Shown here piece by piece: positions 1-6,595 of a stretch of DNA of 13,220 nucleotides (the first letter of the stretch is position 1; each line of letters starts with the position of its first letter). Under the pieces are notes generated by a model. The model made no database searches and had not been told where the DNA came from. It was given only the letters and a program-made list of their open reading frames with translations. The DNA lies in contig DATFDL010000613.1 of NCBI GenBank assembly GCA_035252155.1, positions 1 through 13,220 of the forward strand, given 5' to 3'. This DNA is from JAICLL01 sp035252155. Lineage in GTDB: Bacteria > Planctomycetota > Planctomycetia > Pirellulales > JAICIG01. Position numbers and translations under genes: made by a program.

Positions 1-596
1 CCCGGAAACACGGCCATCGACACCAGCAAGGAGAGGCTTACAACGGCTTCCAGTTTTTGCCTCGTCGTCTTCGCATCAGCAGAACGGCGTCTGAGCAATC
101 GACGAGCTCCGAGAACGATCCCGGCAGCCGCGATCGCAGTAAGTGCCCACACCGCCATTGGAACGGGGCCATCGCTTACCGCGCCGGCGACGACACCGCC
201 GGCCGTGCCAACGGCCAACGCCGCTGCGCAACTTAGCGCCGTGACTATGATTCGGCGGGGCGTCAACAGCGCGACCATTAAGCCTACCGGCCCGCCGATC
301 AGCGCCCCGATGAGCGAACTGTAATGGGCCGTGGCCAGTGCGCCGCCGACGGCGCCGAGGATCGCCGCGCTGGGGCGGTTGAGGCGAAAACCGATCGCCG
401 CGCCAAACAACGCGCCGGCGATCGCCAAGGCCGTCACGATCGCCAGCTCCTGCGCATCGGCCGGTGAGGGCGGAAAATGAAAGCCGTGCTGAGCGGCGCT
501 GGAATACGATTGCTCCGCGTAATACCGCACCCCTGCCGCAAGCAGCAGAACGCTCGCCAACAGGAGCACGTTTTTTGAAGGCACCAAGTGCGGCAT
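1..596 (-). CDS. Partial multi-pass membrane protein, function unknown
   Basis: This gene runs off the left edge of the window. From the ATG at 594-596 the minus strand is open for 198 codons down to base 3, with no stop. The protein is rich in Ala, Gly, Leu and Val, with about six hydrophobic stretches at roughly residues 8-24, 46-66, 73-105 (long, perhaps two helices), 110-133, 140-158 and 178 to the cut. Short Arg-rich turns, such as TPRR and ARRLLRRR, separate them. That is the pattern of an integral inner-membrane protein. Gly-rich helices resemble small permease or DUF-type membrane proteins, but I recognise no family motif. A different minus-strand frame over 76-600 is also open, but encodes an Arg/Gly-rich polypeptide of no plausible fold and is a shadow. 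The Shine-Dalgarno is weak (TAGG). The C-terminus and function are unknown. Confidence 0.72.
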   Translation of the reverse strand, partial: MPHLVPSKNVLLLASVLLLAAGVRYYAEQSYSSAAQHGFHFPPSPADAQELAIVTALAIAGALFGAAIGFRLNRPSAAILGAVGGALATAHYSSLIGALIGGPVGLMVALLTPRRIIVTALSCAAALAVGTAGGVVAGAVSDGPVPMAVWALTAIAAAGIVLGARRLLRRRSADAKTTRQKLEAVVSLSLLVSMAVFP

Positions 597-725
597 GCAA
601 CCTATTGTCTGGCGCATGAGGCCGGGTGGCAACTTGTCAGTCGCCAAACGCCAAAGAGAAAGGTGCGTGGCGTCGCCGCTGCCGCGGCGCGGGCTTTGCT
701 CTTTGCGCTATTTTTGACCACCTAC

Positions 726-753
726 TTGTGACCGCCTGCCGCCTCCCTAGAAT
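726..753 (+). promoter_or_regulatory. Candidate sigma70-type promoter for the tandem receiver gene
   Basis: A TTGTGA box (726-731) lies 16 bases before TAGAAT (748-753), which matches the -10 consensus at five of six positions. Transcription would start near 760 and give a leader of about 100 nt before the ATG at 864. The call is by eye. Planctomycete promoters are poorly defined and the -35 matches only four of six positions. Confidence 0.35.
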
Positions 754-848
754 AAGGGGAACCGCCCGACGATTGGGACGGGGCTTTCTCAGATCTGTCG
801 ACCCATTTTCAAAGGCCGGAATCTCCGAAGCTGCCCGTCCTTCGGGTT

Positions 849-856
849 AAGGAGGT
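849..856 (+). promoter_or_regulatory. Strong Shine-Dalgarno for the tandem receiver gene
   Basis: AAGGAGGT is complementary to the 3' end of 16S rRNA and sits 7 bases before the ATG at 864. It fixes the start codon and suggests efficient translation. Confidence 0.8.
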
Positions 857-863
857 TACGGTC

Positions 864-1817
864 ATGCCATATTCTGAGGTGAAGCCCGTGCGGGTCTTCG
901 TCGTGGGCGACGAAGAACGAACAGTTTCGATGGTTCTTCGGCGATGGGGCAACGAAGTCGACACGGTCGATGGGCGGGCCTATCCCATACTTGAGGCCCG
1001 CCGCTTTCAGCCCGACCTGGTGCTGATCGATGTCGGGCAAACCGCCTTCGACGGCCTGGCCCATGTGAGGCGCTTCCGGCGCCGCGCGGAATTCGGGGCG
1101 GTTCCGCTGGCCGTGTATGCCGACTTCGTTCACAACGGAGGATGCGTGCAAATGGTCCCGTCGGGCGAAGATTCGGTGGCGCTAAAGCGCCTTCCGCCCG
1201 TCGAGCTGGCTCGCGTGCTCGATGAAATCCGCCAACTGATCGTGATTCCCAAAGAGAGCCTGCTCGATCAAGCGATGTCGCGGGCGGTGCAAATCGACGC
1301 GACGCGGCAATTGCGAGGTGCTCGCCGGGCGCGTTGGGCGGGGCCATCGAAGGAGAAAGCTTCGCCAGCCAGCGATCCACTGGCCTCGACGGCGGATTCA
1401 TGTCGAGTGGTTCTGCTCGAGCGGCAGGGAGAATCGCTGCATTCGGTCTTCCCTTTATTGAAGCGAATGCGATTCGACGTGGCGGCGTGTTTTTCGTCCG
1501 ACGATTGCGTGAATTATGCGCGGCTCAAGGCCCCGGATTTTGTCGTGCTGAATGCCGGTCGGCCGGCGTATCTCGCTTATGAAACGGCGCGCCGCATTCG
1601 GGAGAGCGCCGGTGAAAACAGGCCGCTGGTAATCCGCATCAGCAGCCAGGACGATCGGATGCAAGAGTTTTTGGCGGCCGAGGTGGGCATCGCCCGGCAA
1701 TTGACCCGGCCCTTGAAGGCGCTAGAGTTGGTCGCGGTCTTGAGGGAGCTTGAATCGTCGCTGGCCGAACGCCCGCCGGACGTCGCGGCGCCAGCGGTTG
1801 TCCCGGCGACGCGCTGA
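864..1817 (+). CDS. Tandem response-regulator receiver-like protein, second domain degenerate
   Basis: The 317-residue protein contains two CheY-like units and no recognisable output domain. Unit 1 (about residues 9-125) starts with the strand VRVFVVGDEE. It has the acidic pair D16/E17, a likely phosphoacceptor D56 in LVLIDVG after strand 3, and K108 near the end in place of the conserved Lys. A polar, Arg-rich linker (about 140-178) follows. Unit 2 (about 180-303) begins CRVVLLERQG. At the expected acceptor position it has N230 (FVVLNAG), and its late Lys is replaced by Arg in LTRPLKALEL, so it probably cannot be phosphorylated. The protein may act as a phospho-relay partner, scaffold or protein-interaction module. 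No histidine kinase is adjacent. The start is fixed by the Shine-Dalgarno at 849-856. The TGA stop at 1815-1817 faces the stop of the next gene. Receiver fold is fairly sure; the partner and role are unknown. Confidence 0.82.
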   Translation: MPYSEVKPVRVFVVGDEERTVSMVLRRWGNEVDTVDGRAYPILEARRFQPDLVLIDVGQTAFDGLAHVRRFRRRAEFGAVPLAVYADFVHNGGCVQMVPSGEDSVALKRLPPVELARVLDEIRQLIVIPKESLLDQAMSRAVQIDATRQLRGARRARWAGPSKEKASPASDPLASTADSCRVVLLERQGESLHSVFPLLKRMRFDVAACFSSDDCVNYARLKAPDFVVLNAGRPAYLAYETARRIRESAGENRPLVIRISSQDDRMQEFLAAEVGIARQLTRPLKALELVAVLRELESSLAERPPDVAAPAVVPATR

Positions 1818-1819
1818 GT

Positions 1820-3277
1820 TTAGAGATCGTCGGTCAGGTCGCCGAGATCTTCGACGAGTTGGCCTCGATTCACGAGTTGATTCCTGATTTCCGGGGGGAC
1901 GGTCGGTGCCATCGAAACTCGCTCGATCGTCCATGCTCGGTAGTGCGGAAATTCTTGCAAGAAACGTTCAATGTGCGCGTCAAAGAGCGGTACATCGGCC
2001 AGCAGTCGATCGGCGGAGCGCTTGCACGAACCGAAGCGAATTCTCTTGTCCGCCGAGTTCAATGCCACCAGGTCGATCTCGGTCCCGCCGCGGTTCCAGT
2101 AGCCTTGGATCCTTTGCGTTAGCGAGAAATCACCAAGACCCTTGCGACTGCGTTCCTCGTACAGGTGGCCGATTAGTTTCTCAAACGCTTTGCCCTCGAC
2201 CTCGAACAGGCGCTCGTTCGCCGTCGCGACCAACTGCTCGACGGGACGAAAGTTGAGCGCGGCCACCGAGCTTGCCAGGGCAGCCAGCCAGGCGCGCAGG
2301 AAATTGTCTGCCAGGTAGTAGCGGGTCCGCCGCGCCGTCGGCTTGGAAAAAATGGGAAGTTGCTTTTCGATCAGACGATAACGATCGACGAGGAGCGAAA
2401 GATAACCACCGACCTGCTCGGACCGATCGCCATTTACCTGGCGCACGCGCTGCTGAAGGTCGGCGTGCGTGCAACCGCTATGTCGAGCGATGAACTTGAG
2501 CACCACATCATATCGACCACGAAGTTCCTTTAGAAACCAGTTCTCCGCTTCGGTGCGTAACGGCGACGAGCTCTCGAAGAAGATGTGCCGCAAGAGCGTT
2601 TGCCGGTCGCTTCCCAGAACTCCTTGCTCATAACAGTCGCGATAGAACTTGGGCACGCCCTCGAAGAGAGTCCACAGAAACAACAATCGCTCCGGCGAGA
2701 CATCGGCGTGTTCGCGCAAGATCTCCAAGACCGACCCCAGGTCGAGATGCGTCAGTTCAATTTCGTCGGTCGTCCGGTTAAACAGCGGGCCCGACCGGTC
2801 TTCGAGTAACGCTGTCATTTCGGTGTGGATCGATCCGAGAACGATTAATCCGCCCGGCACGCGATGGGCGCTGGCTGAAAGCTTGTCGACCTCTGCCTGA
2901 AGCGACGAACAAAACGGCGCGAGATGGGCGCGATTGAAATACTGGAATTCATCGAGGACGACGATATAGCCCGCACGAGCCAGGCTGCCGACGAACCGCG
3001 CCAACTCGGACAGTCTCGCAGGACTCGCGAACCGATTGAGCGGGATCTGGAAACTCTCCATCGAGTCCTCGATCGCCGACAAAACGCCCGCTGGCGCGGA
3101 GTCGGGAATCTGGACATAAAAGATCGGCTTCGCCGCGCCTCGCACCGCCTCTTGAATGAGCGTGGTCTTTCCAATCCGGCGGCGGCCCGTCATTTTGGCA
3201 AAGAACCACCGGTTCCGACCCACAATCTGCGAGACGAGCCGCAATTCATCGGCTCGTCCGTAAAATCCCCAAGGCAT
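1820..3277 (-). CDS. ATP-binding protein, ATPase_2 / DUF234-type (archaeal-ATPase-like)
   Basis: The 485-residue protein belongs to the AAA-like group with an ATPase_2 N-terminus and DUF234 C-terminus, common in archaea and scattered in bacteria. Visible motifs are the N-terminal YGRADEL; a P-loop GRRRIGKTT at residues 31-39 (K37); a Walker B VVLDEFQYF with D109 and E110; and a sensor-like strand LIVLGSIHTEM. A helical middle region follows (about 210-340), probably including a winged helix. The C-terminus resembles a PD-(D/E)xK nuclease core: E366 (FEKLIGHLYEE), D402 in GTEIDLVALN, and K419 in FGSCKRS. The usual acid of the ExK pair is Ser (S417), so nuclease activity is doubtful. Family roles are largely unproven. 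Mobile-element or defence links have been suggested for relatives, but no neighbour supports one here. The ATG at 3277 directly precedes the conserved N-terminus and has no clear Shine-Dalgarno. Confidence 0.88.
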   Translation of the reverse strand: MPWGFYGRADELRLVSQIVGRNRWFFAKMTGRRRIGKTTLIQEAVRGAAKPIFYVQIPDSAPAGVLSAIEDSMESFQIPLNRFASPARLSELARFVGSLARAGYIVVLDEFQYFNRAHLAPFCSSLQAEVDKLSASAHRVPGGLIVLGSIHTEMTALLEDRSGPLFNRTTDEIELTHLDLGSVLEILREHADVSPERLLFLWTLFEGVPKFYRDCYEQGVLGSDRQTLLRHIFFESSSPLRTEAENWFLKELRGRYDVVLKFIARHSGCTHADLQQRVRQVNGDRSEQVGGYLSLLVDRYRLIEKQLPIFSKPTARRTRYYLADNFLRAWLAALASSVAALNFRPVEQLVATANERLFEVEGKAFEKLIGHLYEERSRKGLGDFSLTQRIQGYWNRGGTEIDLVALNSADKRIRFGSCKRSADRLLADVPLFDAHIERFLQEFPHYRAWTIERVSMAPTVPPEIRNQLVNRGQLVEDLGDLTDDL

Positions 3278-3295
3278 GGGTGCGTCAGCAGTAAG

Positions 3296-3346
3296 GTAAA
3301 ACTTTTTATTTTACTCGACTATACCACGTAAGTTTAATGCCAGCAA
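3296..3346 (-). promoter_or_regulatory. Candidate promoter and palindrome upstream of the ATPase gene
   Basis: An AT-rich island in GC-rich DNA lies just upstream of the ATPase start at 3277. Read on the minus strand, TTGCTG (3341-3346) is 17 bases before TATAGT (3318-3323, five of six matches to the -10 consensus). The inverted repeat GTAAAA/TTTTAC (3296-3301 and 3309-3314, 7-base spacer) overlaps the expected transcription start and could be an operator. The arms are short, so chance is possible. Confidence 0.3.
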
Positions 3347-3440
3347 TGAAAAGCGTCGTCACCGGACGCAAGCGATAGTACCTATGGCGAGAAAGCATGA
3401 ACTACTGATCCGGTAGCGTCTTGGTGTATCGCAGCCCAGT

Positions 3441-4748
3441 TCACCGCACCAGATGTTGCCCGCACAACAGGCTGATTGCAGCTTCGTCCACCACGCGGCG
3501 CGACTCGATGCCCTGGGCCAAGAGCCGGCCGGCGTAATCCTCAAACTCGAAATCGTCGAAGACCACCAGCACGCCCACCACCGCATAGCCGCGGCGGCGC
3601 AAGGTGCCCAAAGCCAGCGCTGTCTCCGGCTCGACCCGCGCGAGCACGGCCACCACTGTGGCGTCGCGCGGCAGACGACTGGTGCTCTCGACGATAAGCT
3701 GGCTGAACGACAGGCCGTCAGTCATCTCCACTCGGGCGAGCGTTTCTAAAATCCGCCAAAGCTGCTCGGGGCCTTGCCGCGTGGGCACGACCACCGGCCG
3801 CAGCCGTTCGCTTCGCTCGACCATGTTCACGTTGGTCTGCGCGGCCGAGCGGCTGCGATAATCGTGCGACCAGCCTTCTTGCCGGATGCGATCGGCGGCG
3901 TCGCGGCCGTTGGTGATCAGCCCAATCTGCTGCCCCATCAGGTAAACTTCGTTGGCGATCGAGGCCGCCGTTGTCACTGCTAGCTCCGAACGGAGCGGCT
4001 CGTTGGCGCGAGGATAATCGTCGCGATGAAAGCCGAGCACCACGGTGGCGCCGGCGATGGTCGAAGGCTCATAAATCTTGCTGTGCAAGACGCCGGTGCG
4101 GGCGGTCGCGCGCCAGTTGACGCGGTTGAGCGGATCACCCTCTTGATACTGCCGCACGCCCTCAATGCGCGTGGGGTCTTCAAACAGTCGGTGCGTGAGA
4201 CGGATCTCGCCCACGGGCCGACGCGAGGCCAGGTCGTAGCCGGCCAGCGGCACCAATCGCGGATAGACCAAAATAAAGTGCGGCTCGGTCGCCACCCGAT
4301 AACGCCGGTGCAGCCCGAACAGGTCACCTGTTTCGAGTACTACCGGGCCGATCTGATAATAGCCGCGCATCTGGAACTCGACCTGATAAAGCATGGTCTT
4401 TTGCCCGCCTCGCCAGAGCATGCCGATCATCAGCCGTCGGTTGTGCAACTTCAGCCGCGGCGGGCGCTGCACCAGGGCCAGCCTCGGCAAACTGTCTTCG
4501 ACCAGCACCCACGCCACGGGCAGCCGGCCGGTATTGCGGACTTGCACGGCCACGCCCAGCTTGTCGCCGATCTCGGCCGTCAGGCGGTGGCACTCGCGGG
4601 TGGCCGTGAGATGATCGATCCAATATCGGGCGACGAACCGGCTGACCAGCATCACGCCTAAGAGCACGTACATGGCGTAGGTCAAGAGCCCCAGCCCGAA
4701 CACCAGCGACACGATCAGCACCGCAATCGCGCCGAGATACCACCTCAT
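3441..4748 (-). CDS. DUF58 domain-containing membrane-anchored protein
   Basis: This 435-residue protein is the partner gene of the MoxR ATPase. Two hydrophobic helices (about residues 5-22 and 24-40) anchor it. A beta-rich extracytoplasmic-type region follows, containing QVRNTGRLPVAWVLVEDSLP (about 69-88) and the RGYYQIGPVVLETGDLFGL stretch (128-145). The DUF58 signature runs from about residue 189: EDPTRIEGVRQYQEGDPLN, then VNWRATARTG and LHSKIYEPS. The C-terminal half is likely a vWA-like alpha/beta fold, as reported for the family; I see no intact MIDAS DxSxS motif. Its ATG overlaps the moxR stop (ATGA, 4745-4748), which implies translational coupling, and AAAGGAG (4759-4765) lies 10 bases upstream inside moxR. 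In many genomes such pairs sit with transglutaminase or vWA genes and act in envelope assembly or metalloprotein maturation. None of those follow here. Confidence 0.93.
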   Translation of the reverse strand: MRWYLGAIAVLIVSLVFGLGLLTYAMYVLLGVMLVSRFVARYWIDHLTATRECHRLTAEIGDKLGVAVQVRNTGRLPVAWVLVEDSLPRLALVQRPPRLKLHNRRLMIGMLWRGGQKTMLYQVEFQMRGYYQIGPVVLETGDLFGLHRRYRVATEPHFILVYPRLVPLAGYDLASRRPVGEIRLTHRLFEDPTRIEGVRQYQEGDPLNRVNWRATARTGVLHSKIYEPSTIAGATVVLGFHRDDYPRANEPLRSELAVTTAASIANEVYLMGQQIGLITNGRDAADRIRQEGWSHDYRSRSAAQTNVNMVERSERLRPVVVPTRQGPEQLWRILETLARVEMTDGLSFSQLIVESTSRLPRDATVVAVLARVEPETALALGTLRRRGYAVVGVLVVFDDFEFEDYAGRLLAQGIESRRVVDEAAISLLCGQHLVR

Positions 4749-5707
4749 GAGGCAGCCGCTCCTTTAGCGGCAATGGGCACCGGCACTTCGGCCAGCACCT
4801 CTTCGACCACTTTGGCGGAGCTGACGCGGCGCAGCCGGCTTTCGGGCTTGAGCACCAACCGATGCGTGAGCACCGGGGCAGCCATGCGCTTTACATCGTC
4901 GGGCAGCACAAAGTTGTTGCCGCGCATGGCCGCCACCGCCTGGGCGGTGCGAAACAGCGCCAGCGACGCTCGTGGGCTGCCGCCCAAGGCCACGTCGTCG
5001 TGCAACCGCGTGCTCTGGACGATTTCGAGCACGTAGTTGCGCACCTTTTCGTCGACGTAGACCTCGCGCACCGCCCGCTGGCAGGCGATCACTTCGGCCG
5101 GGGCCACCACCGGCTCAATCTGCTCGATCGGATGGCCGCGTTGCAGCCGTTCGAGCATCTTACCTTCGTCCTCGAAGCTCGGATAACCCAAGCTGAGCCG
5201 GATCAAAAAACGATCGAGTTGGGCCTCCGGCAGCGGAAACGTGCCTTCGTGATCGACCGGGTTTTGCGTGGCGATGACCATGAACGGCCGCTCGAGGTCG
5301 TAGGTCTGGCCATCGACGGTCACGCGACCTTCGGCCATCGCCTCGAGCAAGGCGGCCTGGGTGCGGGGCGTGGCGCGATTGATTTCGTCGGCCAGCACGA
5401 TCTGGGCGAAGATCGGGCCGGCTCGGAAAACAAATTCGGCCTCTTTCTGATTGAAGATCGACGCGCCGGTGATGTCCGAGGGCAGCAGGTCGGGCGTACA
5501 TTGTACGCGCTTAAAGGCGCAGTCGATGCTGCGGGCCAGCGCGCGGGCCAGCATGGTCTTAGCCACGCCGGGCACGTCTTCGAGCAGAATATGCCCCTCG
5601 CAGAAATACGCCACCATCGCCAGCAGCAGTTCTTGCCGCTTGCCGAGGATGACCTTTTCGACGTTGCCGATGATCTTTTTGGCGACCGCGCTGACGTTGG
5701 TAGACAT
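4745..5707 (-). CDS. MoxR-family AAA+ ATPase
   Basis: This is a 320-residue MoxR AAA+ ATPase, the usual length for the family, thought to act as a chaperone for its operon partners. With the ATG at 5705-5707 as residue 1, Walker A is LLEDVPGVAKT (41-51, K50); Ala replaces the usual Gly before Lys, a variant seen in the family. Walker B is VLADEINRA (D107, E108), preceded by LLPSDITGASIF (74-85). Sensor 1 is ATQNP, and FPLPEAQLDRF, then the lid motif GGSPRASLAL and PDDVKRMAAPVLTHRL, complete the signature. An in-frame start further upstream (to 5782) would translate part of the repeat element at 5749-5869 and lacks family similarity, so I prefer MSTNVSAVAKK. That start has no clear Shine-Dalgarno. 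The gene is first in a two-gene operon with DUF58, which it overlaps by four bases. Confidence 0.95.
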   Translation of the reverse strand: MSTNVSAVAKKIIGNVEKVILGKRQELLLAMVAYFCEGHILLEDVPGVAKTMLARALARSIDCAFKRVQCTPDLLPSDITGASIFNQKEAEFVFRAGPIFAQIVLADEINRATPRTQAALLEAMAEGRVTVDGQTYDLERPFMVIATQNPVDHEGTFPLPEAQLDRFLIRLSLGYPSFEDEGKMLERLQRGHPIEQIEPVVAPAEVIACQRAVREVYVDEKVRNYVLEIVQSTRLHDDVALGGSPRASLALFRTAQAVAAMRGNNFVLPDDVKRMAAPVLTHRLVLKPESRLRRVSSAKVVEEVLAEVPVPIAAKGAAAS

Positions 5708-5748
5708 GACAGCGCCATTATGGCCTGCCGCGCCGACCGTTCCTAGTC

Positions 5749-5869
5749 CGTAGAGTGGGCATTGCCCGCCACGAATCACCAAGCGCGATTTGCTTCGGCA
5801 CGACGTGCCGAAGTGGTACGAGCGGTGCCGCCGTTACCCACGCAGATGGTGGGCAGTGCCCACCCTACG
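5749..5869. repeat. MITE/REP-like inverted-repeat element with internal hairpins
   Basis: The element is bounded by 22-base inverted arms, 5749-5770 (starting CGTAGAGTGGGC) and 5848-5869 (ending CCCACCCTACG), that match at 19 of 22 positions. The right arm is itself palindromic: GGTGGGCA-G-TGCCCACC (5848-5864). In the middle lies a perfect 10-base palindrome around one base, CTTCGGCACG-A-CGTGCCGAAG (5793-5813). It contains no gene and sits between the RRM gene and moxR, both on the minus strand. A transcript from the RRM gene would fold into several hairpins here, so it may act as a terminator or 3' stabiliser, though no U-tract follows. Its arm motif recurs at 12977. Confidence 0.75.
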
Positions 5870-5890
5870 CGGTCGCCACCAACGCGCCGA

Positions 5891-6226
5891 TCAATAATCG
5901 CGACCGCGTCCGCCGCCATGACCGCCGCGACCGCCGCCGTAGCCGCCTCGGCCGCCACCACCGCCGCCTCCGCCCGCTCGCGGCGTGCGCTCGCGAGCTT
6001 CATTGACCGTGAGGTTGCGGCCTTGGAATGGGGCGCCGTTGAGCGCTTGCATGGCCTGCTGGGCTGCATCCTGGCTGTCCATCTCGACAAATGCGAAACC
6101 GCGCGAGCGGCCGGTCTCGCGGTCCATGATGATTTCGACCGAACGCACCGCGCCGTAGGTGCCGAACAGACCCTCGAGGTCTGCCTTGGTGACCGCCCAA
6201 GCCAGGTTGCCAACATACATCTTCAT
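5891..6226 (-). CDS. Glycine-rich RRM RNA-binding protein
   Basis: This 111-residue protein has one RNA recognition motif and a short Gly/Arg tail, like the Rbp proteins of cyanobacteria and planctomycetes. RNP2 is MYVGNL (residues 3-8) and RNP1 is RGFAFVEM (42-49), with aromatic residues Y4, F44 and F46 placed for base stacking. ALNGAPFQGRNLTVNEAR (61-78) completes the fold. Residues 84-111 form a disordered Gly-rich tail with GGRGGYGGGRGG repeats. Such proteins bind single-stranded RNA in the cytoplasm, and some are cold-induced; no direct evidence of regulation is visible here. A GAAGGG Shine-Dalgarno (6235-6240) lies 8 bases before the ATG. A second Met at codon 3 is less likely because RNP2 begins there. 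The stop is 22 bases from the repeat element downstream. Family assignment is certain; RNA targets are unknown. Confidence 0.96.
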   Translation of the reverse strand: MKMYVGNLAWAVTKADLEGLFGTYGAVRSVEIIMDRETGRSRGFAFVEMDSQDAAQQAMQALNGAPFQGRNLTVNEARERTPRAGGGGGGGGRGGYGGGRGGHGGGRGRDY

Positions 6227-6501
6227 CGAACGAACCCTTCAGAAACAAACACAGAACAAAGAGAACCGCGGAAATCCGCGGAGCAAACACCAGAGAAGGC
6301 AGAAGCGAGCATGGACAGGGTCGAAGAGAGTCTGGCGGCCGAAGCCGTGAATCCGATCAGGTGCTCGCCTGGGGTGAGACGGGGTTGCCCGGCCGACCTA
6401 TCGTCAGCCAGAGCATCAATCCCCATCGGTAGGGCTTCTATACTACAAATCTAGCCAGGTTGCTAGCCCGATTTTTCGGTTTTTTCACGAGGGCGGGGGA
6501 A
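6227..6501. other. Long leader/intergenic region upstream of the RRM gene
   Basis: No gene is seen. On the minus strand this is the upstream region of the RRM gene. It contains a perfect hairpin CCGCGGA-AA-TCCGCGG (6266-6281) about 40 bases before the ATG, and an AT-rich patch near 6436-6486 with a -10-like TAGTAT/TATAGA and a CCGAAAAATCGG palindrome. If transcription begins there, the leader is about 200 nt. The purine-rich stretch around 6240-6300 resembles short dispersed planctomycete repeats. CTAGCC occurs twice, 6 bases apart, near 6451-6468. Confidence 0.4.
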
Positions 6502-6580
6502 GGAAACCACGAATCACACGAATGACACGAATGACACGAATAGAAAAACGCAGGTCCTCAGGGCAGATTCGTGGTTTTCC
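6502..6580. repeat. Tandem ACGAATGAC repeat with flanking inverted arms
   Basis: The element opens with GGAAACCACGAAT (6502-6514) and closes with its near-exact complement ATTCGTGGTTTTCC (6567-6580, one extra base). Between them are head-to-tail 9-base units: ACGAATCAC, then ACGAATGAC twice, then ACGAAT. It ends 15 bases past the stop of the DUF1080 gene, so its transcript would form a hairpin at the 3' end of that mRNA. Similar ATTCGTGTCATTCGTG strings are, from memory, widespread in planctomycete genomes. Confidence 0.7.
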
Positions 6581-6595
6581 ACCCTTCCATCCTAG

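Larger units (their letters stand above)
597..863. other. Divergent intergenic region, no gene seen
   Basis: This stretch separates the minus-strand membrane protein from the plus-strand receiver gene, so it should carry promoters in both directions. It holds the candidate promoter at 726-753, a GC-rich hairpin near 676-694 (GCCGC/GCGGC arms) and the Shine-Dalgarno AAGGAGGT at 849-856. A 74-codon plus-strand ORF (626-850) overlaps the promoter, has no ribosome binding site and has a low-complexity Arg/Cys-rich product, so I do not call it a gene. Confidence 0.5.

Noticed and set aside
76..600. 174-codon minus-strand ORF starting at TTG
   Set aside because: It is very rich in Arg and Gly, typical of an off-frame reading of GC-rich DNA, and it overlaps the hydrophobic, credible membrane-protein frame.
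626..850. 74-codon plus-strand ORF
   Set aside because: It overlaps the candidate promoter of the receiver gene, has no ribosome binding site, and its product is an Arg/Cys-rich string with no recognisable fold.
4862..5746. 294-codon plus-strand ORF opposite moxR
   Set aside because: It is antisense to a gene with intact Walker motifs and shows no motif of its own.
5708..5782. N-terminal extension of MoxR
   Set aside because: The extra 25 codons would be read from the repeat element and have no family similarity; the ATG at 5707 gives the normal length.
6502..6541. Possible CRISPR array
   Set aside because: The repeat units are 9 bases long with no spacers and no cas genes nearby, so it is a short tandem repeat.
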